Shown: piece after piece, positions 45,587-54,058 of the stretch
How positions within the stretch are numbered: the stretch's first letter is position 1
Layout of the letters: the number at the start of each line of letters is the position of its first letter
DNA from: Thiohalomonas sp963783235
GTDB lineage: Bacteria; Pseudomonadota; Gammaproteobacteria; Thiohalomonadales; Thiohalomonadaceae
Length of the DNA: 64,000 nt
NCBI GenBank assembly: GCA_963783235.1
Contig: CAWAMN010000001.1
Location: 434,001-498,000, forward strand
Direction of reading: 5' to 3'
Position numbers and translations under genes: made by a program
The notes under the pieces: model-generated
Told to the model about the DNA's origin: nothing
What the model saw: the letters and a program-made list of their open reading frames with translations, nothing else
Databases searched by the model: none

Positions 45587-47566
45587 ATGTGCGGAATAGC
45601 GGGAATTCTGAATTTAAAAGAGGCAATGCCGAAGGTTGGCAGCCACGAACTGAGCTCGATGATTGGCCAACTGGCCCATCGGGGACCCGATGGGGCCGGC
45701 CTGCACCAGGAGGGGCCGGTAGGCTTGGCACACGCGCGATTGAGCATTATCGATTTGGAGGGCGGTAAACAGCCAATAAGCAACGAAGATGGTTCTGTTT
45801 GGGTGGTCGCCAACGGCGAGGTCTTTAACTTCCTGGAGCTGAGACAGCAGCTTATAGCAGCCGGGCACAGCTTCCGAACCGGGTCGGATACGGAAGTTAT
45901 CGTACATCTCTATGAGGACTACGGGGAAGAATTTGTACATCAACTGAATGGACAGTTTGCGATTGCACTTTGGGATTCGCCGAACAACAAATTGATTTTG
46001 GCACGCGACCGGGTGGGAATAGCGCCGCTTTTCTATTCGGAGGAAGGTGGCCGTCTGTTCTTTGCATCGGAAATAAAGGCGATTCATTCGGTTCAGAAGC
46101 GAGGGCCACGCCCCAACCTCCGCGCGCTTGATCAGGTCATGACCTATTGGGCGCCGATTAGTCCCGGCACGATGTTCGAGGATGTCTATGAAGTGCCTCC
46201 CGGTCATTTGCTGACCGTCGGCAACGGTAAAACAAGAAGCCGTCGCTATTGGGACTGGAGCTATCCGAGCGACGGTGTTTACGACAATCGGAATGAAGAC
46301 GAACTCGCCGAAGAATTACGGGACATCCTTTCCGACTCGGTTCGGATCCGCCTTCGAGCCAACGTACCGGTGGGGGCTTACCTGTCCGGGGGGCTAGACT
46401 CCTCGGCAATTGCCGCCCTGATTCGCGAGTCGGACACCTCACCGTTAAAGACATTCTCTATCGGATTTGATCAAGAAGGATACGATGAGTCTTCCTACCA
46501 GGAAGAGATGGTTGCGCACCTCGGGACTCAGCACCGGGCGTTTCAATGCAGCCTGGGAGATATCGCCACATCGTTTGCGGAAACCGTTTGGCATACGGAA
46601 AGCCCGCTGCTCCGTACCGCACCGGCACCGATGAAGATGCTGTCGGGTCATGTGAGGGATGAAGGTTACAAAGTGGTATTAACGGGGGAAGGGGCGGATG
46701 AGGTCCTGGGTGGTTACGATATTTTTAAAGAAGCGAAGATTCGCCGGTTTTGGGCGCGCAGACCGGATTCGGAAATGCGCCCCAGGTTGCTAAAACGTCT
46801 CTATCCTTACCTGAACCTGTCCGGGGGGCAGTCGCTGGCTTATCTGAAGCAGTTTTTCGGGCGGGGACTTCAAGAACCCGACAGCCCGTGGTTTTCACAT
46901 ATTCCTCGCTGGACGACTACCGAGGGGATTAAGAGCTTTTTTTCAGCCGGGATGCGGGAGCTGGCAACCTCTGACTATGACAGCGCCCATGCGCTAATAC
47001 CGACCGGTTTTGAGAAATGGCACTGGTTTGAAAAGGCGCAGTACATTGAATCAAAAACCTTAATGGCCGGCTATCTGTTGTGTTCGCAAGGGGACCGAAT
47101 GTTGATGGCCAATGGGGTTGAAGGACGATATCCGTTTCTCGATCACCGTGTCATCGAGTTCGCTAACCGTATTCGCCCCAGCCTCAAAATGAGGGGGCTG
47201 ACCGAAAAATATCTTCTTAAAAAAGCGGTGGGCGATTATCTTCCCGAGCGTATTTCAAAACGCACCAAACAGCCGTACCGGGCTCCGGAAGCGGCACCGT
47301 TTCTGGGTGGTGAAAATCCGGAATTCCTAAGGGAAATGATTCAGCCGGAAAAATTGAAGGATTACGGTTATTTCGATCCCGATCGGGTGGGCCGGCTGGA
47401 ACGCAAGCTGGCACGTGGTGGCACGCTAGGCTATAAAGATAATATGGCTTTTGTCGGCATCTTGTCGACGCAGCTTTGGCACCATTTTTTCATCGCAAAT
47501 GCCGCAACGGCATCGGAACATCTCAACCTGCATGGAAGCGGAGAGCATAATGTCCATCGAGCATAA
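45587..47566 (+). CDS. Asparagine synthase-like amidotransferase
   Basis: 659 residues from the ATG at 45587, which puts Cys2 next to Met1 as the N-terminal nucleophile (MCGIAGI); a GTG three codons earlier would spoil this. The class II glutaminase domain (about 1-210) has AHRGPDGAG, LSIIDL and ANGEVFNF. The synthetase domain has the ATP P-loop SGGLDSS at 267-273, the GEGADEVLGGY motif and EGRYPFLD. Similar enzymes (TIGR03108/03104) belong to exosortase A EPS loci. It probably amidates a sugar carboxylate or an acyl group; that is inference. Confidence 0.88.
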   Translation: MCGIAGILNLKEAMPKVGSHELSSMIGQLAHRGPDGAGLHQEGPVGLAHARLSIIDLEGGKQPISNEDGSVWVVANGEVFNFLELRQQLIAAGHSFRTGSDTEVIVHLYEDYGEEFVHQLNGQFAIALWDSPNNKLILARDRVGIAPLFYSEEGGRLFFASEIKAIHSVQKRGPRPNLRALDQVMTYWAPISPGTMFEDVYEVPPGHLLTVGNGKTRSRRYWDWSYPSDGVYDNRNEDELAEELRDILSDSVRIRLRANVPVGAYLSGGLDSSAIAALIRESDTSPLKTFSIGFDQEGYDESSYQEEMVAHLGTQHRAFQCSLGDIATSFAETVWHTESPLLRTAPAPMKMLSGHVRDEGYKVVLTGEGADEVLGGYDIFKEAKIRRFWARRPDSEMRPRLLKRLYPYLNLSGGQSLAYLKQFFGRGLQEPDSPWFSHIPRWTTTEGIKSFFSAGMRELATSDYDSAHALIPTGFEKWHWFEKAQYIESKTLMAGYLLCSQGDRMLMANGVEGRYPFLDHRVIEFANRIRPSLKMRGLTEKYLLKKAVGDYLPERISKRTKQPYRAPEAAPFLGGENPEFLREMIQPEKLKDYGYFDPDRVGRLERKLARGGTLGYKDNMAFVGILSTQLWHHFFIANAATASEHLNLHGSGEHNVHRA

Positions 47567-47810
47567 CGTTCGCGCCTACATTCTCGATAACTTTCTTTTT
47601 ACCGACGACGATTCTGCTCTGCAAAATAGTGAATCTTTGCTGGATCGCGGAATTATCGACTCGACCGGGGTGATGGAGCTGGTTGCGTTTCTGGAGGAAA
47701 AGTTCGGCCTCGGGATAGAAGATGACGAACTGCTACCCGAGAACCTGGACTCGGTCGATCAGATTGTCGGTTTTGTCAGTCGGAAGCAGGGCGTTGCCGC
47801 CAATGCCTGA
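47550..47810 (+). CDS. Acyl carrier protein
   Basis: 86 residues from the ATG at 47550 (GGAAGCGGAGAG upstream). The short acidic four-helix pattern and the phosphopantetheine motif GIIDSTGVMEL, with Ser near residue 32, are clear. It overlaps the amidotransferase end by 17 bases and the AMP-ligase start by eight, so the three are coupled. It would carry the acyl or aminoacyl group activated by the ligase. Confidence 0.88.
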   Translation: MSIEHNVRAYILDNFLFTDDDSALQNSESLLDRGIIDSTGVMELVAFLEEKFGLGIEDDELLPENLDSVDQIVGFVSRKQGVAANA

Positions 47811-49407
47811 ACGAGTCGCATCCCGTATGCCTCGCGTTCAAAGACTTGTCCATGACGCCCTGATCTTGAGTTCAGCACGGACGCCCGACAAGGCTGCAGT
47901 TATCGCTGATGGAAAACAGTACAGCTATCGGGAGCTTCTGGACTCAGCGCAACGCCTCGCCGCAACCCTCAAGAAGAAAGGGGTGCGGCCGGGAGAACGG
48001 GTGCTCCTGTGGTTGGAAAACGGGTGGGCTGCCGCGGTATCCATCTATGGGGTGTGGATGGCAGGTGGTGTGGTGGCCGTTATCAATCCGCAGACCAAAC
48101 CTGAGAAATTTCTGTTCATTGTCAGGGATAGCCAGGCGACCGCACTTCTCGGAGAACCCAGACTCATGGAACCGCTCGTCGGGAAAATTGAGTCCATGGA
48201 TGGACTGCGGTATACGGGGGTGAACGGACATTCGTCTATTTACGAAAATTTCGATCAAATTCTTGAGAACTCCGCAGAACCTCTCTTCGAAACCGAGCCG
48301 GTTATAGCGACCGATCTCGCTGCACTTATTTACACCTCCGGCAGTACCGGTGAACCCAAAGGTGTCATGCACAGTCACCAGAGCATGGTATTTGCCGCGA
48401 CCAGCATCATCGAATATCTACGCCTCTCGGAAGACGAGCGTATGCTCTGTGTGCTGCCTCTGGCCTTTGACTATGGACTTTACCAGCTTCTCATGTCGAT
48501 CCAGCTGGGAGCGACTTTGATTTTGGAGAAATCTTTTGCATTTCCAGCGCAAGTGTTGGCTCGCCTGGAACAAGAGCAGGCCACGGTTTTTCCGGGAGTG
48601 CCGACGCTCTTTGCGAGTCTGGTTGACGGCTATCGGCGCAACGGCAAGACGTTTCCATTCGTAAAGCGGGTGACCAATACCGCCGCCGCATTGCCGGAAG
48701 GTTTGATTTCCGAACTGCGAGAGGTGTTTCCGGAGTCACTGGTATTCAGTATGTACGGTCTAACCGAATGCAAACGGGCGACCTTCCTTGAGCCGGAAGA
48801 GTTGGAGAATCGGCCCGGTTCGGTGGGTAAGGCGATTCCGGGAACGGATGCGTTCGTGTTGCGTGATGACGGCGCCAGGGCCGCTCCGGGGGAAACCGGG
48901 ATCCTTCATGTGCGCGGTCCGCACGTCATGTTGGGCTATTGGAGACGTCCCGAGCAGACAGCGGAAATGCTTCGGCCGGGATTTTGGCCGGGGGAACGCA
49001 TGCTTTGCACTCAAGACCTGTTTCGCTCGGATGCAGCCGGTTACCTGTATTTCGTTGGAAGAACTGACGATGTGATCAAAAGTCGTGGTGAGAAGGTCAG
49101 TCCGGTAGAGGTGGAGCGTGTACTTTGTGGGATCGATGGTGTCCGTCAAGCCGCTGTGATTGGAGTAGACGACCCGGTCTTGGGGCAGGCCATTTGGGCC
49201 TTCATCGAACCCGATCAAACGATAGAGATCAATGCCACGCGGCTTAAAGCCGGGTGTACGGAAAGGTTAGAGCCTTTCATGATTCCCAAGCGCTTTGAAT
49301 TGGTCGAACGATTGCCTCGGACGGCAAACGGGAAGGTGGATAAACGTCGCCTTTCTGCCGAACGCGAGCAGATGACGACCGGAAAGGCGGCATCCAAGGA
49401 GGTTTGA
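47803..49407 (+). CDS. Acyl-CoA/ACP AMP-ligase, exosortase-A-associated type
   Basis: 534 residues from the ATG at 47803, which overlaps the ACP stop. The adenylate-forming core has LIYTSGSTGEPKGVMHSH (ATP loop), VFSMYGLTECKRATFL, and LFRSDAAGYLYFVGRTDDVIKSRGEKVSPVEVE with the hinge and second-half lysine region at the end (RTANGKVDKRRL). It fits the exosortase A-associated ligase family (TIGR03098). In the canonical locus a PLP decarboxylase and hydrolases follow; here an NadE-like gene follows instead, four bases away. Confidence 0.88.
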   Translation: MPERVASRMPRVQRLVHDALILSSARTPDKAAVIADGKQYSYRELLDSAQRLAATLKKKGVRPGERVLLWLENGWAAAVSIYGVWMAGGVVAVINPQTKPEKFLFIVRDSQATALLGEPRLMEPLVGKIESMDGLRYTGVNGHSSIYENFDQILENSAEPLFETEPVIATDLAALIYTSGSTGEPKGVMHSHQSMVFAATSIIEYLRLSEDERMLCVLPLAFDYGLYQLLMSIQLGATLILEKSFAFPAQVLARLEQEQATVFPGVPTLFASLVDGYRRNGKTFPFVKRVTNTAAALPEGLISELREVFPESLVFSMYGLTECKRATFLEPEELENRPGSVGKAIPGTDAFVLRDDGARAAPGETGILHVRGPHVMLGYWRRPEQTAEMLRPGFWPGERMLCTQDLFRSDAAGYLYFVGRTDDVIKSRGEKVSPVEVERVLCGIDGVRQAAVIGVDDPVLGQAIWAFIEPDQTIEINATRLKAGCTERLEPFMIPKRFELVERLPRTANGKVDKRRLSAEREQMTTGKAASKEV

Positions 49408-49411
49408 CTGT

Positions 49412-50398
49412 ATGACAGGGATAACGGCTGCCGTGCCGGAACTTGGCTATGACGTGCTCCATATCGATCCCGCTGCGGAAGCGGGGCGTATCGGCGAGGG
49501 TATCCGGGAGCACCTTCGGACCAGTCTGAGGCGACGGGGCCTGGTGCTGGGCTTATCCGGCGGTGTGGACAGCAGCGTCTGTGCCGCGCTGGCGGTCGGG
49601 GCGCTGGGAGCGCAGCGGGTCTTCGCGCTTTTGATGCCGGAAGATGACGCCTCGGGCGAAAGCCTGGTAAAGGGCCGGATGGTCGCGGAACAGTTGGGTA
49701 TCGGCTACGAAGTCCGGGACATCACGGCGACTCTGCAAGCATTGGGTTGTTACCAGACCCGTGATGATGCGATTCGACGGGTCTTCGCCGATTACAGCAG
49801 TGACTGGCGAAACAAGATCGTTATCCGCGGCGGCCGGGACGGGCGGATTAACCATTTCAACCTGGTGGTCCAATCGCCTGAAGGGGAGTTGTTCGAGCGG
49901 CGCCTGAGGATGGAGGAGTACCTCGAGATTGTCGCGGCCACCAACTACAAGCAGCGTGTCCGCAAGATGCTTGAGTATCACTATGCTGATCGTTTCAACT
50001 ATGCGGTAGTGGGTACGCCTAATCGGCTTGAGTATGACCTCGGTTTCTTTGTAAAGAACGGCGATGGTTCCGCCGATCTCAAGCCTATCGCCCACCTGTT
50101 TAAAACGCAGGTTTATGCGTTGGCTGAGTACTTCGATATCCCGGAGTCAATTCGGACGGCACCGCCCAGCACCGATACCTACAGCCTTTCTCAAGGCCAG
50201 GATGAATTCTATTTCGCATTGCCGTATGGGGAAATGGATTTGGCGCTTTGGGCCTATGATCACGATCGGACTGCCCAGGAATTGGGGAACATCCTGGGTA
50301 TCGGCACCGAAGGGGCGTTAAGGGTCTATGCCGATATCGAAAAGAAACGCCAAATGGCCAGTTATCTTCATGCCCCGCCCTTGCTTTGCGCCGACTGA
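49412..50398 (+). CDS. NAD(+) synthase family ATP-pyrophosphatase (NadE-like)
   Basis: 328 residues. The P-loop SGGVDSS is at 49-55 and VGTPNRLEYDLGFFVKNGDGSADLKPIAHLFKTQVYALA (about 198-236) is the NadE core. NH3-dependent NadE is usually near 270 residues. Here there is an insert with IRGGRDGRINHFNLVVQS (about residues 130-150) and the C-terminal PPSTDTYSLSQGQDEFYFALP. It follows the ACP-ligase pair by four bases, so it may be a modified amidating enzyme for the EPS rather than housekeeping NAD synthase. The last gene of the EPS operon. Confidence 0.75.
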   Translation: MTGITAAVPELGYDVLHIDPAAEAGRIGEGIREHLRTSLRRRGLVLGLSGGVDSSVCAALAVGALGAQRVFALLMPEDDASGESLVKGRMVAEQLGIGYEVRDITATLQALGCYQTRDDAIRRVFADYSSDWRNKIVIRGGRDGRINHFNLVVQSPEGELFERRLRMEEYLEIVAATNYKQRVRKMLEYHYADRFNYAVVGTPNRLEYDLGFFVKNGDGSADLKPIAHLFKTQVYALAEYFDIPESIRTAPPSTDTYSLSQGQDEFYFALPYGEMDLALWAYDHDRTAQELGNILGIGTEGALRVYADIEKKRQMASYLHAPPLLCAD

Positions 50399-50417
50399 GT
50401 CGGCTGTGCTCGATGTC

Positions 50418-51575
50418 TTATTGCTTCCGACTCGGTAGCAATCTGTCCAGGAGTTCGGCGGCGCGCCTTGCGCCGCCGGGTTCTCCCAATTTCCCGCGTA
50501 CGTCCCTCAGGGCACCGACGGATCGGGCATGGGCTCGCGGTTGCAGAAGCCGTTCGAGTTCGGCGGCTACGCTGGCTGGTTTCGCATCGTTCTGGAGAAG
50601 TTCCCGTGCCACCTCGCGTCCGGCTACGATGTTGCACATGGCAATGTGTGGAAGCTTTATCAGTCGTCGCATGATCGCAAAGCTGAGGGGCGATACCTTG
50701 TACACGACGGTCAGGGGAACGCCCATCAAAGCCACCTCGAGCGTTGCCGTTCCCGAAGCGGTGGCGATGGCATCACAGGCGCGAGTGACGTCATAAAACC
50801 GGTTCGCCACAACCGTTACCTCAGCGCCACTGTTCTCCAGATAGGCATCGATTTCCTGACGATCAAAGCCCGATGACTGGGGCAGTAGAAACTGTACCGT
50901 GCCGATACGCGCCTGCAACAGCGAGGCGGCATCCAGCAGCAGGGGCAAAAGTCGCTGCAGTTCGCTCCGGCGGCTACCCGGGAACAGGCCGATGATCGGC
51001 CGGGCGGGGTCGAGGCCGAACGCGACGGCAGCCTCGTCGCGGGTCAAATCACTGCCGACCTCATCGACCAGTGGGTGACCGACATAGCGCACCGGTACGC
51101 CGTACTCCCGGTAAAATGCCTCCTCGAAAGGGAAAACCACCGCCATAAGGTCCACGTACTGCTGAATCGTATAGACCCGCTTTCGACGCCAGGCCCAGAC
51201 TTGGGGACTGATGTAGTAAAAAACGGGGATACCCAACTGTTTGGCCGTCTTGGCGAGTTTCAGGTTGAAACCGGAGTAGTCCACCAAAACCAGCAGGTCG
51301 GGCCGCGCGCTTGCCAGGAGTCGGCGCATCCGTTGCAGAACGCCGTAGATGAAACGGAAGTGTTTGAGGACTTCGAATAGGCCGAGAACCGCCATATCCC
51401 GGCAATCCACCAACGTCTCTACGCCGGCGGCGCGCATGCGCGGTCCCCCGATCCCGAAAAACTCAAGATCGGGATGCAGTGTCAGCGCCTCTTCAACCAA
51501 CCGCGCGGCCCGTGATTCACCGGAGGCCTCCCCGGCGACGATCATCACCCGTTTTTTAGTAACCACAGAGTTCAC
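50418..51575 (-). CDS. lpxB: Lipid-A-disaccharide synthase LpxB
   Basis: 385 residues from the GTG at 51575. A later ATG (51545) would remove ten residues and start at MIVAGEASG, too short for the family. It condenses UDP-diacyl-sugar with lipid X. Motifs are VAGEASGESRAARLVE, FFGIGGPRMRAAG, YYISPQVWAWRRKRV, FPFEEAFYREYGVPVRYVGHPL and LFPGSRRSEL (donor site). The start codon lies inside the left arm of an inverted-repeat element, with no clear ribosome-binding site. In most relatives lpxB follows lpxA; here it is downstream of gnnA-gnnB on the minus strand. Confidence 0.95.
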   Translation of the reverse strand: MNSVVTKKRVMIVAGEASGESRAARLVEEALTLHPDLEFFGIGGPRMRAAGVETLVDCRDMAVLGLFEVLKHFRFIYGVLQRMRRLLASARPDLLVLVDYSGFNLKLAKTAKQLGIPVFYYISPQVWAWRRKRVYTIQQYVDLMAVVFPFEEAFYREYGVPVRYVGHPLVDEVGSDLTRDEAAVAFGLDPARPIIGLFPGSRRSELQRLLPLLLDAASLLQARIGTVQFLLPQSSGFDRQEIDAYLENSGAEVTVVANRFYDVTRACDAIATASGTATLEVALMGVPLTVVYKVSPLSFAIMRRLIKLPHIAMCNIVAGREVARELLQNDAKPASVAAELERLLQPRAHARSVGALRDVRGKLGEPGGARRAAELLDRLLPSRKQ

Positions 51576-51685
51576 CGAGATCGATTTTCGTCTTCAAGAA
51601 AGCCGAGCAGGAAAAGGTAAGCCGCAAGACTCCCGGCGACTGAGCTCCCGTCTCTTGGCCCCTTATCCTCTCTGTATCTCTGTGG
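51563..51685. repeat. Inverted-repeat element overlapping the lpxB start
   Basis: Ends CCACAGAGTTCACCGAGA (51563-51580) and TCTCTGTATCTCTGTGG (51669-51685) are imperfect inverted copies of a CCACAGAG...GAGA sequence. The 123 bases hold no gene, except that the left end supplies the first codons of lpxB (SVV region). The sequence style is that of the CACAGAG-rich repeats scattered through many proteobacterial genomes. Confidence 0.6.
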
Positions 51686-51698
51686 CGATATATCAGTT

Positions 51699-52796
51699 TC
51701 AGGCGAGGCTGTCACGGATGGTGCCGATAACGGTATCGACCTGTTCGTCGGTCATTTCGGGGAAAATGGGCAGCGAAAGACAACGGGCTGCCACCGCCTC
51801 GGCTTCGGGCAGTTCGACGCCCTTGCATACTTCGGCGAAGACTTGCTGCTTGTGAAGCGGAATCGGGTAATAGACGGCGCAGGCGATCTCGTTGCTGCGC
51901 AATGTTTCCATGATCTTGTCCCGATCCGCCGAAAGCAGTGTGTACTGATGGTAGACATGTCGGCCGATACCATCCTCGTGCGGCGGTGTGACCTCCGGCA
52001 TCTCCTTCAACGCCTCGGTATAGCGATGGGCAACCCGGCGACGGGATTCGTTGTATCGGTCGATGCGCTTGAGTTTGGCCCTCAGGATGACCGCCTGCAG
52101 TTCATCCAGGCGACTGTTAAAACCTATTTCCGAATGGTGGTACTGTTTCCAGCTGCCGTGGTTGCGAAGGACCCGCAGGTGTTCGGCCATGGCATCGGAA
52201 TTTGTCGTGACCAGTCCGCCATCACCGAAACCGCCCAGGTTCTTGCTGGGGAAGAAACTGAAGGCGCCGGCGGCACTCAAGGTGCCGGTTTTGCTTTCAC
52301 CGATGGCGGCACCGAAGGATTGCGCGCAATCCTCGATAACCCTCAATCCGTGCTTCTCCGCCAGTGCATTGACGGCCTTCATATCCACGGGCTGACCGAA
52401 AAGATGAACTGGAAGCAGCGCACGAGTGCGCTCGGTAATGGCGGCTTCGGCCTTCGCCAAATCGATATTAAACGTGGCGGGATCGATGTCCACGAAAACC
52501 GGCGTGGCACCCACATAGCGGATCGCCTCGGCGGTGGCTATAAAAGTGAATGGCGTGGTGATCACTTCATCGCCCGGCTCGATACCTGCGGCGATCAGCC
52601 CCAGGTGAAGGGCGTCGGTCCCGGAGGCAACCCCAACGGCGTGTTTGGCCCCCAGGAATTCGGCTGTTTCCTGCTCAAAGGCCTTTACGTTCGGACCCAA
52701 AATAAACTGCGTTTTTTCCAGTGCTTGCAACAGACCGGTATCAATCTCGTCTTTGATGTCGAGATACTGGCCCTTGAGATCCACCATGGGGATCAT
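51699..52796 (-). CDS. gnnB: UDP-GlcNAc-3-keto aminotransferase GnnB-like
   Basis: 365 residues, ATG with AAGGAG eight bases before it. A DegT/DnrJ/EryC1 aminotransferase: VGVASGTDALHLGL, VITTPFTFIATAEAI, VIEDCAQSFGA and the PLP Lys in FFPSKNLGGFGDGG. Next to a Gfo/Idh dehydrogenase and lpxB, this matches the gnnA-gnnB arrangement of Acidithiobacillus ferrooxidans, where the pair converts UDP-GlcNAc to UDP-GlcNAc3N for a lipid A with amide-linked chains. An EPS amino-sugar role is the alternative. It is 22 bases after gnnA. Confidence 0.78.
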   Translation of the reverse strand: MIPMVDLKGQYLDIKDEIDTGLLQALEKTQFILGPNVKAFEQETAEFLGAKHAVGVASGTDALHLGLIAAGIEPGDEVITTPFTFIATAEAIRYVGATPVFVDIDPATFNIDLAKAEAAITERTRALLPVHLFGQPVDMKAVNALAEKHGLRVIEDCAQSFGAAIGESKTGTLSAAGAFSFFPSKNLGGFGDGGLVTTNSDAMAEHLRVLRNHGSWKQYHHSEIGFNSRLDELQAVILRAKLKRIDRYNESRRRVAHRYTEALKEMPEVTPPHEDGIGRHVYHQYTLLSADRDKIMETLRSNEIACAVYYPIPLHKQQVFAEVCKGVELPEAEAVAARCLSLPIFPEMTDEQVDTVIGTIRDSLA

Positions 52797-52817
52797 GTCG
52801 GGAACTCCTTAAAATCG

Positions 52818-53753
52818 TTAGTGGTGACGTGTGACCATTTCGGTGATCCGGGTGGCTGTCTCCAGCGCCTGACATCCATCTTCACCGCTGACCACCGCCG
52901 GTTTCCCCTCCGCGATGGACTCGAGAAAGGCCTCGATTTCCGCCATGATGGCATCACTGCTTTCGAAGGCGGTCTCTTCACTGGTGATTTCCGGAATACC
53001 GGGAAACATCTCCTTCTCGCCCTTGCGGTGGATGCTGAGCGTTTTATCCTGGAAGTCGATTCCGATATAGGCATCATGCTGAAAGACGCGCATTTTCCGT
53101 TGCGGCTTCAGACTCACCCGGCTGGCGGTTACGTTGGCAACGCAGCCATTTTCAAACTTAATGCGCGCATTGGCGATATCGGTCTCCTCGGTGAGGACGG
53201 AAACGCCGTCGGCATGGATTTCCCGCACCGGGGAGCGGACCAGATTCTGAATAATCTCTATGTCGTGGATCATCAAATCGAGCACGACATTGACATCGGC
53301 TCCACGGGGATTGAAAGGGGCCAGTCGGTGGGATTCGATGAAAAGCGGATCCAGCAGTACATCATCCAAGGCCAAAATGGCGGCGTTGAACCGCTCCAGA
53401 TGCCCCACCTGCAGGACTCGTCGATGCTGCCGGGCCAACTGCACCAGCTCTTCGGCCTGGGGGACAGTGGCGGTAATCGGTTTTTCGACCAGTACGTGGA
53501 TGCCGTTTTCCAGGCACTCCTTGGCAACCTGGTAGTGCAATTGGGTTGGCACCACAATGCTGACCGCATCCACACGGCCGAACAGTTCGCGATAGTCGGT
53601 CAGGCCCTGGGTGCCCAACTCTTCGGCGACCCTTTTGGCCGCTTCGGCGTCGATATCTGTGACCGCCACCAGTTCGGAATGGGGCAGTGCGGCGTATTTC
53701 TGGGCGTGGAAGCGGCCAAGGTAGCCGACTCCGATAACAGCGGTTCGTATCAT
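52818..53753 (-). CDS. gnnA: UDP-GlcNAc 3-dehydrogenase GnnA-like (Gfo/Idh/MocA)
   Basis: 311 residues from the ATG at 53753 (a TTG lies two codons before). The Rossmann start MIRTAVIGVGYLGRFHAQKY, the catalytic-site EKPITATVPQAEEL and VGHLERFNAAI are typical of the oxidoreductase found between lpxA and lpxB in GnnA-bearing bacteria. It would oxidise the 3-hydroxyl of UDP-GlcNAc to a ketone with NAD+, for GnnB to aminate. First gene of the gnnA-gnnB-lpxB minus-strand operon. It is divergent from rnhB. Confidence 0.78.
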   Translation of the reverse strand: MIRTAVIGVGYLGRFHAQKYAALPHSELVAVTDIDAEAAKRVAEELGTQGLTDYRELFGRVDAVSIVVPTQLHYQVAKECLENGIHVLVEKPITATVPQAEELVQLARQHRRVLQVGHLERFNAAILALDDVLLDPLFIESHRLAPFNPRGADVNVVLDLMIHDIEIIQNLVRSPVREIHADGVSVLTEETDIANARIKFENGCVANVTASRVSLKPQRKMRVFQHDAYIGIDFQDKTLSIHRKGEKEMFPGIPEITSEETAFESSDAIMAEIEAFLESIAEGKPAVVSGEDGCQALETATRITEMVTRHH

Positions 53754-54058
53754 CTGCAAACACGGAAGGTTAGAAAAAAAGAGCCGCTTCGCGGCGGCTG
53801 GCCGCCTGTCGGACTCGGGTAATCGGCGGCGAGCCTGATGGGAGAGTGAGGCGAAATTCTATCGATTTTGGGAGCATAGTAGCTCTACGCAACGAAAAAT
53901 CGAGGAAATTCGGACCGCTCTCCCGCAAGCGCAGCAGATTATTCCAGGTTCGGCGGGCGGCTAAATGGTCGCATTTGCCTGCTCGCAAATCAACGCGTGC
54001 TTCGATGGGAGGGGCAGGGTATTCTCCCCGGAAAAAGTTGCAAGGGAGGGGAATTCGC
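53754..54058. other. Divergent intergenic region gnnA/rnhB
   Basis: 305 bases. The rnhB frame is open leftward to 53846, but those residues are basic and dissimilar to RNase HII, and GGGAGGGG lies just before the GTG at 54059, so I treat this as non-coding. AAAAAAAGAGCCGCTTCGCGGCGGCT (53774-53799) contains a short GC hairpin, AGCCGC-TTCGC-GGCGGCT. Read on the minus strand it has no T-tract in a useful place, so its meaning is unclear. Confidence 0.4.

Noticed and set aside
51843..53822. A 659-codon open frame on the plus strand opposite gnnB and gnnA
   Set aside because: It is antisense to two well-matched genes, has no recognisable motif, and its composition follows the codon structure of the opposite strand.
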